DNA of 64,000 bases from Emcibacter sp. (GTDB taxonomy: Bacteria; Pseudomonadota; Alphaproteobacteria; Sphingomonadales; Emcibacteraceae), in the NCBI GenBank assembly GCA_021647465.1, contig JAKIUQ010000011.1, positions 42,970 to 106,969 of the forward strand, read 5' to 3'. Below, one piece after another: positions 8,773 through 18,209 of this stretch (its first letter is position 1; every line of letters starts with the position of its first letter). Both the position numbers and the translations under genes were made by a program. The notes below the pieces were generated by a model, which was given only the letters and a program-made list of their open reading frames with translations, did not search any database and was not told the DNA's origin.

Positions 8773-10902
8773 ATGAGATATTTTTTAAGTGCAGTTACCA
8801 TATTCCTTCTGATTTTATCCCGCCCGGTTATGGCAGATATTATCTTGATGGATGACTTTCAGGACGGCAAATCCGATGGTTGGCAGGCCTTGGGAAAGGG
8901 TGATGTATGGCTGACTGAATATAAGAAAAATATATCACTTTATCTGTCACAAAGTGTCATGGTGGTGACGATGTTTTCGACAAAGGGCTATGACAAAGTC
9001 GCGGTTGCCCTGTCCTTTGCCGCAAAATCCCTCGAAGAAGGGGAATATTGTATCGCTGAAGTGTCCGGAGACAAGGGAGAGAGCTGGCATGAGATCAACA
9101 AAGTGGGCGACGGGCAGGATGATGCCATCTCCCTTCATATGGGGTCGGTGTCCTCGAAAGATCTGAATGACAAGGCCAAAGTCTATATCCGGGTACGGAT
9201 TACCGGCAATAAAAACAATGACATATGCTGGCTGGACAATGTGCGGGTTACGGGCCGGAAAATCCGGGTAGGGGCAGACAAACCCCATGCTTTTCCGGCT
9301 CAGGCTCTGCGGAATGGCACGGCCTATGATCGCCCGGTGGACATGAGGTCTTTTGCCCCTGTAAATGCGGTAATGGCATCATCTTTTGAGGGAAAAATAA
9401 CCTTTGACGGGGGGCGCATAAAGGGTTTCGAGGCCCTGAAGGATACCTATGGTCGGGGGAAGGTCGGGAGTATGCCGGCTTTTGCTGTGGACTTTGTCTC
9501 CTCCGGTTCTGATCTGATCCCCGTGCGGCGGGGGTTGATCCTGAGCCGCGACCCACAGTGGGATATTATTCTGGAGCCGGGAAAAATATGGCGGGAGGCC
9601 GGAGAGACAGATTTCAGCCGGGCGGCTATTCCGTTTGCCCTGCAGGAGAAAAACGCCAATTGCACCCATAATGGCGTCATGACCTTTTTATATGATAAAA
9701 AAGGCATAACGTCTCGGGTCGCGGTTCAAATCAGCAGTGAGACCTGTCTCTATTTCAAGTTTGATCTATGGGGCTACAGCACGGCCACATATAGCCCCGC
9801 ATCCGTTACGAGCAGCGCAGGGGTTATAGAGGCTTATGCGCGGGAGAAAGCCGCCCGTCTGCCTGTCAAACCAATTCGTAGTCTGGCGCAGGATTATCCG
9901 GGGGTTAATCCCGATAATTTTGGCTCGGCGGCAGAGGTTAATCCAGATGATATGAGCGTCTATGGCCTGTTGGTTGATGGCATCCATTATGTGGGTGGCT
10001 GTGAGACAAGACATGGCGTTTATCCTTATTGTGATGTGCTGGACCTGCCGTCCTATTCCACGGCCAAATCCCTGTTTGCCGGGCTTGCGCTGATGCGGAT
10101 GGAGAAGCTGTATCCGGGCGTTGGCCAGGAGAAAATAGCGGACTATATCCCGGCCTGTAAAAAGTCCGGCAACTGGTCAGATGTTACTTTTCAGAATGCC
10201 CTGAATATGACTACGGGTAATTATACCACTGATAAATATATGGCGGATGAGGGCGGCCAGAAAATGATCCGTTTCTTTGATGCGGTCAGCCACAGGGATA
10301 AAATAAAGGCCGCGTGCGGGGCCTTTAAACGAAAATCCCGCCCTGGCAAGAAATGGGTCTATCATACGTCGGATACCTATATTCTGGGTACGGCCATGCA
10401 GAATTATCTGGCGGGAAAAGGCGATCTTTATGCTGATATTCTCAAAAAACCCTTATGGGCTGAATTGGGGCTTAGCCCTGCCCTGAATACGACCCGCAGA
10501 ACGCCGGACAAACGCGCCCAGCCCTTTGTCGGATATGGCCTTACCTATCACCGGGATGATCTGGTGCGCCTTGTGGCTTTTCTGAATTCTGATAAGGGTT
10601 TGGCAGCTGATTTCTTTGACAAAGATGAATTTGACAAGGCAATGCAACGTAATCGTGCTGCACGGGGCATAGTGGCTTTTGGCAAGACGGTAAAATACCA
10701 GAATGGGTTTTGGGCCAGCAATTTCCAGAAAACCCTCGGCTGTAAATTTCCCATATGGATACCCTTCATGTCCGGTTATGGCGGTATTACGGTGGCCCTG
10801 CTGCCCCATGACATGGTCTATTATTATTTCAGTGACAATGATGATTTTGCATGGAAGAAGGCGGTGTCTGAAGCTGAAAAAATTAAAAATCTTTGCCTAT
10901 AA
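8773..10902 (+). CDS. Secreted serine hydrolase, beta-lactamase/NylB-like fold, with N-terminal beta domain
   Basis: A 709-residue exported protein. Residues 1-21 are a signal peptide ending SRPVMA. Residues about 22-165 resemble a carbohydrate- or MAM-like beta-sandwich (DDFQDGKSDGW at the start, ICWLDNVRVTG at the end). The C-terminal part from about 390 has the serine beta-lactamase-like core: Ser429-Thr-Ala-Lys432 (the SxxK nucleophile motif) and Tyr530 in YHTSDTYILG. The YxxxDT spacing is closer to 6-aminohexanoate-dimer hydrolase and family VIII esterases than to true beta-lactamases. A periplasmic amidase or esterase acting before uptake is plausible. It starts 7 bases after the amidase gene and is the last gene of this run. 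Confidence 0.75.
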   Translation: MRYFLSAVTIFLLILSRPVMADIILMDDFQDGKSDGWQALGKGDVWLTEYKKNISLYLSQSVMVVTMFSTKGYDKVAVALSFAAKSLEEGEYCIAEVSGDKGESWHEINKVGDGQDDAISLHMGSVSSKDLNDKAKVYIRVRITGNKNNDICWLDNVRVTGRKIRVGADKPHAFPAQALRNGTAYDRPVDMRSFAPVNAVMASSFEGKITFDGGRIKGFEALKDTYGRGKVGSMPAFAVDFVSSGSDLIPVRRGLILSRDPQWDIILEPGKIWREAGETDFSRAAIPFALQEKNANCTHNGVMTFLYDKKGITSRVAVQISSETCLYFKFDLWGYSTATYSPASVTSSAGVIEAYAREKAARLPVKPIRSLAQDYPGVNPDNFGSAAEVNPDDMSVYGLLVDGIHYVGGCETRHGVYPYCDVLDLPSYSTAKSLFAGLALMRMEKLYPGVGQEKIADYIPACKKSGNWSDVTFQNALNMTTGNYTTDKYMADEGGQKMIRFFDAVSHRDKIKAACGAFKRKSRPGKKWVYHTSDTYILGTAMQNYLAGKGDLYADILKKPLWAELGLSPALNTTRRTPDKRAQPFVGYGLTYHRDDLVRLVAFLNSDKGLAADFFDKDEFDKAMQRNRAARGIVAFGKTVKYQNGFWASNFQKTLGCKFPIWIPFMSGYGGITVALLPHDMVYYYFSDNDDFAWKKAVSEAEKIKNLCL

Positions 10903-11112
10903 AGTTTAAGTTTTACCAGAAAATTGGGCCATTTAGGTTGTGAAAATTCTCATATATGGCATTGCCCCCAACTCTGGTGGTTCTATATTGGGAGCAATGT
11001 CAAACGCCAAAAATATTGCTTGAGGGAAGGGGCTCCTAATGGGAGCAGTTCAAGTTACTGAAAGTGCAAACTATCTGACCGAGAGAGGTGAAGACCTTTG
11101 ATAATCAGTGAA

Positions 11113-11274
11113 ATGCAGCATAAGCTCGCAACATGGGCGGAGAATGATCAAACTCGTCGGTTTGATCGTTTGCTCCGGCTCATTACGAACCGGACGTGGC
11201 TTGCCGAACCCGGAAAGAACCCCCTATATCAAACGGGAAGAAATCCGAAACATCATCACTTCACGCTATCATGA
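11113..11274 (+). pseudogene. Group II intron reverse transcriptase/maturase, N-terminal fragment
   Basis: The 53-codon frame starting at ATG 11113 reads MQHKLATWAENDQTRRFDRL followed by LRLITNRTWLAE. This is the characteristic N-terminus of bacterial group II intron-encoded proteins (LtrA family). Homology stops after about 33 residues, where a deletion joins unrelated sequence and a TGA follows. The RT active site (YADD) and maturase domain are absent, so the element cannot splice or move by itself. Confidence 0.75.
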
Positions 11275-11307
11275 TGTTGCAATGGCCTTGGGCCAGGCTT
11301 GAATGGA

Positions 11308-11381
11308 GAGCCGTATGTGCTGAAAGGTGCACGTACGGTTCGGGGAGGAGAGGCACTTCGGTGCCTTTTACGCCACTCCCC
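11308..11381 (+). ncRNA. Group II intron domain V and domain VI-like hairpin
   Basis: Positions 11308-11341 form a 34-base domain V: the lower strand begins GAGCCGTATG with the catalytic AGC triad at 11309-11311, the tip carries a GAAA tetraloop (11322-11325), and the return strand ends CGTACGGTTC. Immediately downstream, GGGGAG...CTCCCC encloses GGCAC-TTCG-GTGCC, as expected for domain VI. Transposase coding sequence resumes after about 11382, so the intron 3' end lies there. The conservation of domain V contrasts with the loss of the intron ORF. Confidence 0.82.
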
Positions 11382-11383
11382 AT

Positions 11384-11878
11384 AAAACGGGGCTTTCTTT
11401 ACTTGGTAGCCATCATGGACTGGTATAGCCGTAAAGTGCTGAGCTGGCGTTTATCAAACAGCATGGAGGTAGGGTTGCCTGGAGGCACAGGAAGAGGCTT
11501 TCAGCCGCTATGGCCAGTCGGAAATATTTAACACGGATTAGGGACCACAATTTACCTCCTTTGATTTTACCTCTGTGCTAAAGGACAAGGGCATCAAAAT
11601 TTCCATGGACGGCAAGGATCGTGTGCCAAAATTGGGGGATGGACAATGTCTTTATCGAACGGCTGTGGCGCAGTTTGAAATATGAATGTGTTTATCTGAA
11701 CGCCTTTGACAATGGCCTGCAGGCTCGGCAGAGCATTGGCTCTTGGTTGACCTATTATAATCAGACCCGACCTCATTCCACTTTTCATGGAGCGCATCGC
11801 CTGCCCTTGGGGTACAAACCCCCGATGAGGTCTATACTCAGAAAATTGAAAATCAGGGCCATGGCCCTGATGTAAGGA
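11384..11878 (+). pseudogene. IS3-family transposase (OrfB), broken 3' half
   Basis: Three pieces in different frames reconstruct the DDE integrase core. FLYLVAIMDWYSRKVLSWRL carries the first Asp. About 11526-11610 reads FNTD, then a stop where Gln is expected, then PQFTSFDFTSVLKDKGIKI. MDNVFIERLWRSLKYECVYL (from 11639) carries the Glu, continuing to YNQTRPHSTFHG. Frameshifts lie near 11475 and 11615, so no active enzyme is made. The 5' half of the transposase is not present, probably lost with the intron insertion and deletions. Confidence 0.85.
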
Positions 11879-12048
11879 AAAGAGCGGCATAACATTAAAC
11901 AACATAACAAAGCTTAACATCGCCGCAAATCTGTCCAACAAAGCAGGACCATGTAGCTCTGTATCTAGGGCAATCCCAAAAAAGAATTATCCGAGAGGAT
12001 AATTAAGGTGTAAACTCATAATAAAATGGTGAAGAATAGATATTGTTT

Positions 12049-12705
12049 ATGACGATACAACCTAAGATACTTATTGCAGATGATCATCCTTTATTTCGGA
12101 TTGCCTTGAAACAAGCGACAATGAATGCCTTTGAAGATGCTCTGATAGACGAGGCTGGATCAGTAGATGAAATCATGAAGCTTATGGGGAAGGGGGCGCC
12201 CTACGATCTTCTTCTGCTTGACCTGCAAATGCCCGGCGCGAACGGTTTCTCAGGGCTGATCTATCTGCGTGGCCAATATCCTGAGGTGCCGGTGGTGGTG
12301 GTTTCGGGAAATGACCAAGATAAAATCATAGCCAAAGCCATGAACCATGGGGCATCAGGTTTTATTCCCAAATCAACAGACCTGCCGGAAATGGCAAAGG
12401 CAATAAAAATAATTATTGGCGGTGCTTTTTGGGTGCCCCCGGGTTTTTCTGCGGTACGACAGGATATTGGCGATGAGGAAATATCCATTGCAGAGACAGT
12501 GACCTCTCTGACTCCCCAACAATTCAGGGTCTTTACCCTCCTGTCTGAGGGTATGTTGAATAAGCAGATCGCCTTTGAAATGGATGTTGCGGAAGGAACC
12601 GTTAAGGCTCATGTTACGGGCATTCTGAAAAAATTTGGCACCTATAACCGCGGCCACCTGATCATCGCTGCCCAGAAACTGCAAGCAGATGAACTTCCCG
12701 TATGA
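12049..12705 (+). CDS. NarL/FixJ-type response regulator
   Basis: A two-domain DNA-binding response regulator of 218 residues. The receiver begins ILIADDHPLFRIAL with the acidic pair, has the phosphoacceptor Asp58 in LLLLDLQMPGANG and Lys in FIPKSTD. The C-terminal LuxR-type helix-turn-helix reads LTPQQFRVFTLLSEGMLNKQ, then IAFEMDVAEGTVKAHVTGIL. ATG 12049 is chosen; an in-frame TTG at 12043 adds two residues. It is convergent with the hybrid kinase, with only 3 bases between the stop codons, and is its likely phosphorylation partner. The control targets probably include the 3-hydroxybutyrate genes nearby; this is inference. Confidence 0.9.
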   Translation: MTIQPKILIADDHPLFRIALKQATMNAFEDALIDEAGSVDEIMKLMGKGAPYDLLLLDLQMPGANGFSGLIYLRGQYPEVPVVVVSGNDQDKIIAKAMNHGASGFIPKSTDLPEMAKAIKIIIGGAFWVPPGFSAVRQDIGDEEISIAETVTSLTPQQFRVFTLLSEGMLNKQIAFEMDVAEGTVKAHVTGILKKFGTYNRGHLIIAAQKLQADELPV

Positions 12706-12708
12706 ACA

Positions 12709-15700
12709 TTATTTACGGTAGCGTAACTGACTGCTGATAACGGCGCGCAGAGCGGCCGACTTCACAGGCTTGCGCAGGAATTTATAACCGTTCGTTTTGG
12801 CCTGATTTTTTACTTTTTCTGTATGATCTGCGGAAATGATTATTCCCGGAGGTGCAGGATTAAATCTGGACCGCAGGCTATTTAAAGTATTTATACCGGT
12901 TTCCGTATTATCAAGGTGATAATCAGCCAGAATAATATCGGGTATAAACCCGTTGGATTTGAGATCGACGTCAGCTATTGAGCGGCAACAGACAACCGAA
13001 CACCCCCAACCGGACAGTAAAATTTCCATACCTGTTAAAATATCAGAATCATTATCAATGCATAAAACCTTAAGATTTAAAAAATCGAGTTTATATTTGG
13101 GCGGCGCTTCCGGGCTGGCAATGGGTTGCGCTGTTTTATGATCCTGTTTGCCAAGAGGTAAAGTGACATTGAAAACAGATCCCTTTCCCGGCGTGGAATT
13201 TACTTTCAGGTCATAACCGAGTAAACGGCAGATGCGCTCCACGATGGCAAGCCCAAGTCCCAATCCCTGTTCCTTGTTATCAGAAACATTATTTAACTGC
13301 TTGAATTCAATGAATATCTCTTCAATTTTATTTTCAGAAATACCACATCCCGTGTCCCATACCTGTATTTCCAATTGGTTGCCCCTGCGTCTGCGACAGC
13401 CCAGCAGAACCCGGCCTTCATCCGTATAACGAATAGCGTTGCTGATAAAATTCTGTAATATCCTCCTCAGCAGTTTCGGATCGCTATGGACGATTGAGCT
13501 GGACGGGATCATCTTGAAATCAATGTCCCGGTCCTGGGCAATGGCATCAAATTCAAGCCCCAGTTCGTGCAGCAGGGTATCAATAGCGAAATCTGACAAT
13601 TGCGGCTGCAGAACCCCTGCATCCAGGCGCGAAATTTCCAGCAGGCCCTCAAGCAGTCCTTCAACCGCATTCAGGCTGCTGCCCAGATGATCTATGAGCG
13701 GCGACATATCGCCATCTGCATTTTTTTCCGACAGGGCAGAGGTAAAAAGCCGGGCGGCGTTCAGGGGCTGCAGAAGGTCATGGCTTGCGGCGGCCAGAAA
13801 GCGGGTTTTGCTGATATTGGCCTTTTCGGCTTCGGCCTTGGCGGTTTCCAGCTCCCGGGTGCGTTCCCTGACCCGCCGTTCCAGAATCTCATTGGCCCTG
13901 AGCAGGGCTTCTGCGGCTTGTTTATGGGTGGTAATATCGCTGTAGCTGGTGACAAAACCACCACCGGGCAGCGGGTGGCCGTGAATTTCAACGACTGACC
14001 CACCGGGCAGAGTCCGTTCATAGCTGTATTTGGTGCCCCGGCTTAAATGGTCAAGCCGTTTTTGGACTTGCCGCTCTATATCCTGATCGCCGAAATACCC
14101 CTGTTCCGCGTTATATTTCAGTATATCGCCAATGAAACGCCCGGCATAAACAAGCCCTTCCGGGTAATCAAACATTTCCAGATAACGCCGGTTCCAGGCC
14201 ACCAGATGCAGATCTCTGTCCACCACACTGATGCCCACATTGATGTTTTCCAGCGATTTTTGCAGCAGTGTCCGGTTGGAGCGGAAGACCTCGGAGGCCT
14301 CGTCCACGATAGAGACAAAATCATCCAGCTTCATATCCTGCCCTTGCAGGCTGGTATTGATCACCACCCGTGCGGTGGCCGAGCCAATGACACCGGCCAG
14401 AAGATGCTCGGTAAATATGATAAGTTCATCATGGGCCAGACTGTTGGGGGACAGGGTCTCATTTCGCTCAGCGGCAAAATTCGAAAATGCCTGACGGGCC
14501 TGCTCCGTGCCGACAAATCTTTCCCCCAGTGCCATTAGATCTGATGTCTTGGCAGAGGAACGGATCAGCAGGCTTTGTTCTCTTTTGTCGCCCAAATCAC
14601 TTTCCACATAGGTTGCCGCCTGAATATGCTCGATCAGGCTATGACGGCTGAGCCGGGATATGATGATAAAACACAGCAGGTTAAAACCCAGACTCCAGAT
14701 CAGGCCATGGCTGACATGACTAAAACCCGTAAGACCAAACAGGCTTTCCGGTCGCAGAAAGGAGATGCCGAAAGGACCATTATCCAGAATAGCCGAGGGT
14801 ATCCAGCCCGCGCGGACAATAAGCGGAACAAGCAGGGTATAGCACCAGACCAGAAATCCGGCGCAAAGTCCGGTCATGGCGCCTTTATGGGTCGCCTCTT
14901 TCCAGTAAAGCCCGCCGACAATGGAGGGGGCGAACTGGGCCGCCAGCACCATGGACAGAAGGCCGATAGAGGCCAGCGCATCAAAACTCACCAGCATGCG
15001 GTAATAGAAATAGGCCAGAAACATAATGGCGATGATTGTGATCCGCCGGATCATCAATAACATCCAGCTGATGTCTTTGCGCTCATCCAGCCTTAACCAT
15101 TTCATACGTAGGAAGATGGGCATGATCACATCATTGGACACCATGGTGCTCAGTGCCACCGCGCCGACAATCACCATGCTGGTGGCGGCAGACAGCCCGC
15201 CGATAAAGGCCAGAAGGGCCAGATCAGTCCGGCCCACGGTCAGCGGCAGGGTCAGGATATAAAAATCCGGGTTCGAGCCCGCGCTGGGGGTCAGCAATCC
15301 CGCGGCGGCCACCGGAAAAATAAACAGACTCATACCCAAAAGATAGACGGGGAATAACCAGCGGGTGAGGCGAATATCGTCCGGTTCCGAATTTTCCACA
15401 ACCAGAACGTGGAATTGGCGCGGCAGGCAGAAAATGGCTGCCATACCCAAAACCACCGAGGTCATGAAGCTGTTATTCTGACTTCCGGTTTTGAAAATTT
15501 CCTGAATGTCAGCATCCTGCGCTATCCGGGCTGATATGTCACCAAAGCCGCTGAACAGGCCGTAAGTAATATAAAGGCCGACGATGGTGAAGGCCGCCAG
15601 CTTGACGATGGATTCAAAGGCGATGGCCAGCATCATGCCTTCGTGATGTTCGTTGGGCTTGATATTCCTTGTGCCAAACAGAATGGTGAAAAGCGCCATA

Positions 15701-16209
15701 AGGGCGGCGACAAAAATGGCGGTATCCTCCCATAGGGAAATATTGCCAAAACCCTGAACGGCCTTGCCCGTCAGCACGTTGTAACTGGTGGAAACCGCTT
15801 TTAACTGCAATGCGATATAGGGCACAACCCCCATAGCGGCAACAAAAGTGACAAGTATGGCCAGCTGCTGCGATTTGCCGTAACGGGACGAGAGAAAATC
15901 CGCAACAGAGGTGATATTCTGCTTCTTGGAAACGGTGATCAGTTTTATCAGGAAAGACCAGCCCAATATGAGCACCAATATTGTTCCCAGATAGGTGGGG
16001 GCCATGATCCAGCCCGTGGCCGCGGTCTGACCCGATGTGCCGTAAAAGGCCCATGATGTGCAATATACCGCCAGCGTCAGGCTGTAGATTACGGCTCTGT
16101 ATTTGGTCTGGGGCTGTTCTGCCGAACGTTTATCACCATAATAGGCGATGGCAAATAACAAACCAACATAGCCCAATGATACGGTAATGATGATCCAGTC
16201 CTGGAGCAT
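12709..16209 (-). CDS. Hybrid sensor histidine kinase with sodium/solute symporter-like N-terminus
   Basis: A 1166-residue membrane kinase of the CbrA-like class. Residues 1 to about 500 form an SSF/PutP-like module with some 13 membrane helices (start MLQDWIIITVSLGYVGLLFA; SVADFLSSRYGKSQQLA is SSF-typical). A PAS domain follows (about 645-760: NVGISVVDRDLHLVAWNRRY), then a coiled coil, then HisKA with His810 in AAASHDLLQPLNAARL, an HATPase with GCGISENKIEEIF and QGLGLGLAIVERI, and a C-terminal receiver with Asp1096 in ILADYHLD and Lys1147 in LRKPVK. It is 8 bases downstream of the 3HB-oligomer hydrolase gene, probably co-transcribed, and convergent with the LuxR-type regulator. The symporter part may sense or carry a small acid. 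Confidence 0.93.
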   Translation of the reverse strand: MLQDWIIITVSLGYVGLLFAIAYYGDKRSAEQPQTKYRAVIYSLTLAVYCTSWAFYGTSGQTAATGWIMAPTYLGTILVLILGWSFLIKLITVSKKQNITSVADFLSSRYGKSQQLAILVTFVAAMGVVPYIALQLKAVSTSYNVLTGKAVQGFGNISLWEDTAIFVAALMALFTILFGTRNIKPNEHHEGMMLAIAFESIVKLAAFTIVGLYITYGLFSGFGDISARIAQDADIQEIFKTGSQNNSFMTSVVLGMAAIFCLPRQFHVLVVENSEPDDIRLTRWLFPVYLLGMSLFIFPVAAAGLLTPSAGSNPDFYILTLPLTVGRTDLALLAFIGGLSAATSMVIVGAVALSTMVSNDVIMPIFLRMKWLRLDERKDISWMLLMIRRITIIAIMFLAYFYYRMLVSFDALASIGLLSMVLAAQFAPSIVGGLYWKEATHKGAMTGLCAGFLVWCYTLLVPLIVRAGWIPSAILDNGPFGISFLRPESLFGLTGFSHVSHGLIWSLGFNLLCFIIISRLSRHSLIEHIQAATYVESDLGDKREQSLLIRSSAKTSDLMALGERFVGTEQARQAFSNFAAERNETLSPNSLAHDELIIFTEHLLAGVIGSATARVVINTSLQGQDMKLDDFVSIVDEASEVFRSNRTLLQKSLENINVGISVVDRDLHLVAWNRRYLEMFDYPEGLVYAGRFIGDILKYNAEQGYFGDQDIERQVQKRLDHLSRGTKYSYERTLPGGSVVEIHGHPLPGGGFVTSYSDITTHKQAAEALLRANEILERRVRERTRELETAKAEAEKANISKTRFLAAASHDLLQPLNAARLFTSALSEKNADGDMSPLIDHLGSSLNAVEGLLEGLLEISRLDAGVLQPQLSDFAIDTLLHELGLEFDAIAQDRDIDFKMIPSSSIVHSDPKLLRRILQNFISNAIRYTDEGRVLLGCRRRRGNQLEIQVWDTGCGISENKIEEIFIEFKQLNNVSDNKEQGLGLGLAIVERICRLLGYDLKVNSTPGKGSVFNVTLPLGKQDHKTAQPIASPEAPPKYKLDFLNLKVLCIDNDSDILTGMEILLSGWGCSVVCCRSIADVDLKSNGFIPDIILADYHLDNTETGINTLNSLRSRFNPAPPGIIISADHTEKVKNQAKTNGYKFLRKPVKSAALRAVISSQLRYRK

Positions 16210-16217
16210 ATTAATTC

Positions 16218-18209
16218 CTATTTTACAGGAATTTTTACGATTCCCTGTTCAATCTTAATACGGGCCCGTTCAGGAGTCTGCAAAATTCCGGGCAGATGTT
16301 TTTCGCTTAAATCTTCCAGCTTGCCATTTTGATCTATTTTTCGGGGTGTGGTCCAGACAAGTTGACTGTCGGGCAGGTTCGCCCCTGTTGTCATATGATC
16401 ATACATCAGATCAAGGGCGGTCATTAAATAATGATGGAGCGGGACAAAGCGACTGTTAAATCCGGGCAGGGCATTGAAAGCATCAAAATGATGGGCATTG
16501 CTGATTTCATAATAATGCAGCCTGCTGTTTTCCCCTTCGACCAGATGGTTCAGGCCCAGATAAGCCCGTGAGCTGTGGTTCACATGAACCAGCCCGTCGG
16601 ACTGGCCGTGGACAATGATCGTCGGTTTTCCCTGCAGATCAGCGGTATGAAAGGTCTGTTCAATACCCCTCTGAACCCGTCTGGCCTGATCTGTTGTCCC
16701 GGTCATCAGATCCCGAAGACAAATGGCGTAATCAATGGGCAGTTTCAGTTCTGTCGGGGCAAAGGCAAGCCCGGCGACCGGGGCAACGCCGCCTGACAAT
16801 GAGAAAGTCACCGCCATTTCCGCCTCTGTCTGGGCCCTGGCCTGTCCGGTGGCATCAAGAGCGGCATAACTCAGGCCGCAGAGATTGTCGGTCACCGAAA
16901 AGCGCCCGTAAGCGTTGGCGTAATTCACGGTGATGGTTGCCCATAGATTAATCGCCACATTCACCGGCCCCAAAATGAGCGTTTCATCAAGAATTCCCAT
17001 GTCACGGATTTTTGTGACGGATTGTTCTATTTGTCCCTCTATGGTCTCTGCCGTTAACAGGCCTCTTGCATATAACAGGCCGCAATGGGCGTTAAGAAGT
17101 TGCTTTGCTGCCGGATTGGCCCCGGCCCCAAAGGGCGCTTTCAGGGCCTTATCACTAAGGACCGCGCAGGGCTGATACAGATTTAGCAGGCTGCTGTAAT
17201 CATATATATTCATGCTATGGTTGGTGATCGGTGCCGCCTCTCCCATCTGAATGGCAAATTCTCTATTCCGGGGCAGTGGGATATTGGGTTCTGCCACCAC
17301 AACGGCATCAATCAGACCTTGCCTGTCCTGTTCGGCGGCCAGAAGTGAGCTATGGCCTCCCTGTGAAATGCTGGAACCAATAACCAGCGTATTTTCCGGG
17401 GTAAATTTAACGTCCCCGCCCGCCAGTTCTCTGTTCATCACATAAAAGGCGAATTTTATGGAGGACAGGACATATTGCCCCCAGTTTTTTTCATCATTCA
17501 GGCCGGAATGGGCATGCTGTACGGCGACCCGGTGGGGGTATTTCTCGTTATAGCTTTTTAATTCAGGGGTGAGGGCTAGGGTGAAACTGGAACGTTCGCC
17601 TGCTGTCACGGCATCAATTAGTTGCCCCTGCAGGTCAAAGACCTTGCCCTGGGTAAGATAATGAAATCCGGTTCCGGTGCCTTTGTCAGTATAGGTGATG
17701 GCACAGCCCTTGTTCAAGGCCCATTCTCCGACGGTGCCGATGGCACCGTAGATGCCCCGCGATCCCGATGACGGCCCGGTGATCAGGCAGGGGTTATTCG
17801 CATCAAAGCTGTTGGGAATCTGAACCATCAGGGTCACATTCTGATGATCAGCATCAAGTTTCATGAAGCTGAGATATTCAACCCCGGCAATATTGTCATG
17901 CCCGGGGCCATAGAGGCGGCCAAATCCCCCCGCCGTCGTGACATCGCTCAGGGCCCGGTAATTGGTATAGATGGCATAGGTCCGCAGTTCTGTCGGGGTC
18001 GGCCTGCCCGCATCCTTGAAAGCCGGCGGCGTTGGTGACTGCAGTCCCTCTATACCAAGCCCGCCAGTAAGCAGGTCATCATACTGGACCCGGACTATCT
18101 CTCCCACAAGGAAATCCGGTGCCTGTACGCGATCATTGCCATTCATGCCACAAGCGCCAAGGGCAAGCCCCATAAGGGTAGTGGAAGTTAAAAGAGGAAT
18201 CTTAATCAT
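16218..18209 (-). CDS. D-(-)-3-hydroxybutyrate oligomer hydrolase
   Basis: A 663-residue protein matching the 3HB-oligomer hydrolase family, which cleaves oligomers released from poly(3-hydroxybutyrate) to monomers. Family-typical stretches are ADHQNVTLMVQIPNSFD, NKGCAITYTDKGTGTGFH, HAHSGLNDEKNWGQY and VIGSSISQGGHSSLLAAEQD, where the Ser of GSSISQGG is the expected nucleophile. The N-terminus (LMGLALGACG) looks like a lipoprotein signal with Cys19 or so as lipidation site, so the enzyme is likely periplasmic or outer-membrane attached. The permease gene lies upstream on the same strand and the hybrid kinase downstream; together they form a 3-hydroxybutyrate acquisition module. Confidence 0.88.
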   Translation of the reverse strand: MIKIPLLTSTTLMGLALGACGMNGNDRVQAPDFLVGEIVRVQYDDLLTGGLGIEGLQSPTPPAFKDAGRPTPTELRTYAIYTNYRALSDVTTAGGFGRLYGPGHDNIAGVEYLSFMKLDADHQNVTLMVQIPNSFDANNPCLITGPSSGSRGIYGAIGTVGEWALNKGCAITYTDKGTGTGFHYLTQGKVFDLQGQLIDAVTAGERSSFTLALTPELKSYNEKYPHRVAVQHAHSGLNDEKNWGQYVLSSIKFAFYVMNRELAGGDVKFTPENTLVIGSSISQGGHSSLLAAEQDRQGLIDAVVVAEPNIPLPRNREFAIQMGEAAPITNHSMNIYDYSSLLNLYQPCAVLSDKALKAPFGAGANPAAKQLLNAHCGLLYARGLLTAETIEGQIEQSVTKIRDMGILDETLILGPVNVAINLWATITVNYANAYGRFSVTDNLCGLSYAALDATGQARAQTEAEMAVTFSLSGGVAPVAGLAFAPTELKLPIDYAICLRDLMTGTTDQARRVQRGIEQTFHTADLQGKPTIIVHGQSDGLVHVNHSSRAYLGLNHLVEGENSRLHYYEISNAHHFDAFNALPGFNSRFVPLHHYLMTALDLMYDHMTTGANLPDSQLVWTTPRKIDQNGKLEDLSEKHLPGILQTPERARIKIEQGIVKIPVK

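Larger units (their letters stand above)
11040..11960 (+). mobile_element. Decayed composite mobile element: group II intron relic in IS3-family remnant
   Basis: The region between the serine hydrolase and the response regulator carries no intact gene. From left to right it holds the first residues of a group II intron reverse transcriptase, an intact-looking domain V and a domain VI-like hairpin, then the 3' half of a broken IS3-family transposase and a right-end-like sequence (TCTGTCCAACAAAGCAGGACC, about 11930-11952). The left IS end and most of the intron are missing. Outer limits are approximate, and nothing recognisable was found in 10903-11040. It marks a former insertion between the catabolic island and the 3-hydroxybutyrate module. 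Confidence 0.7.
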
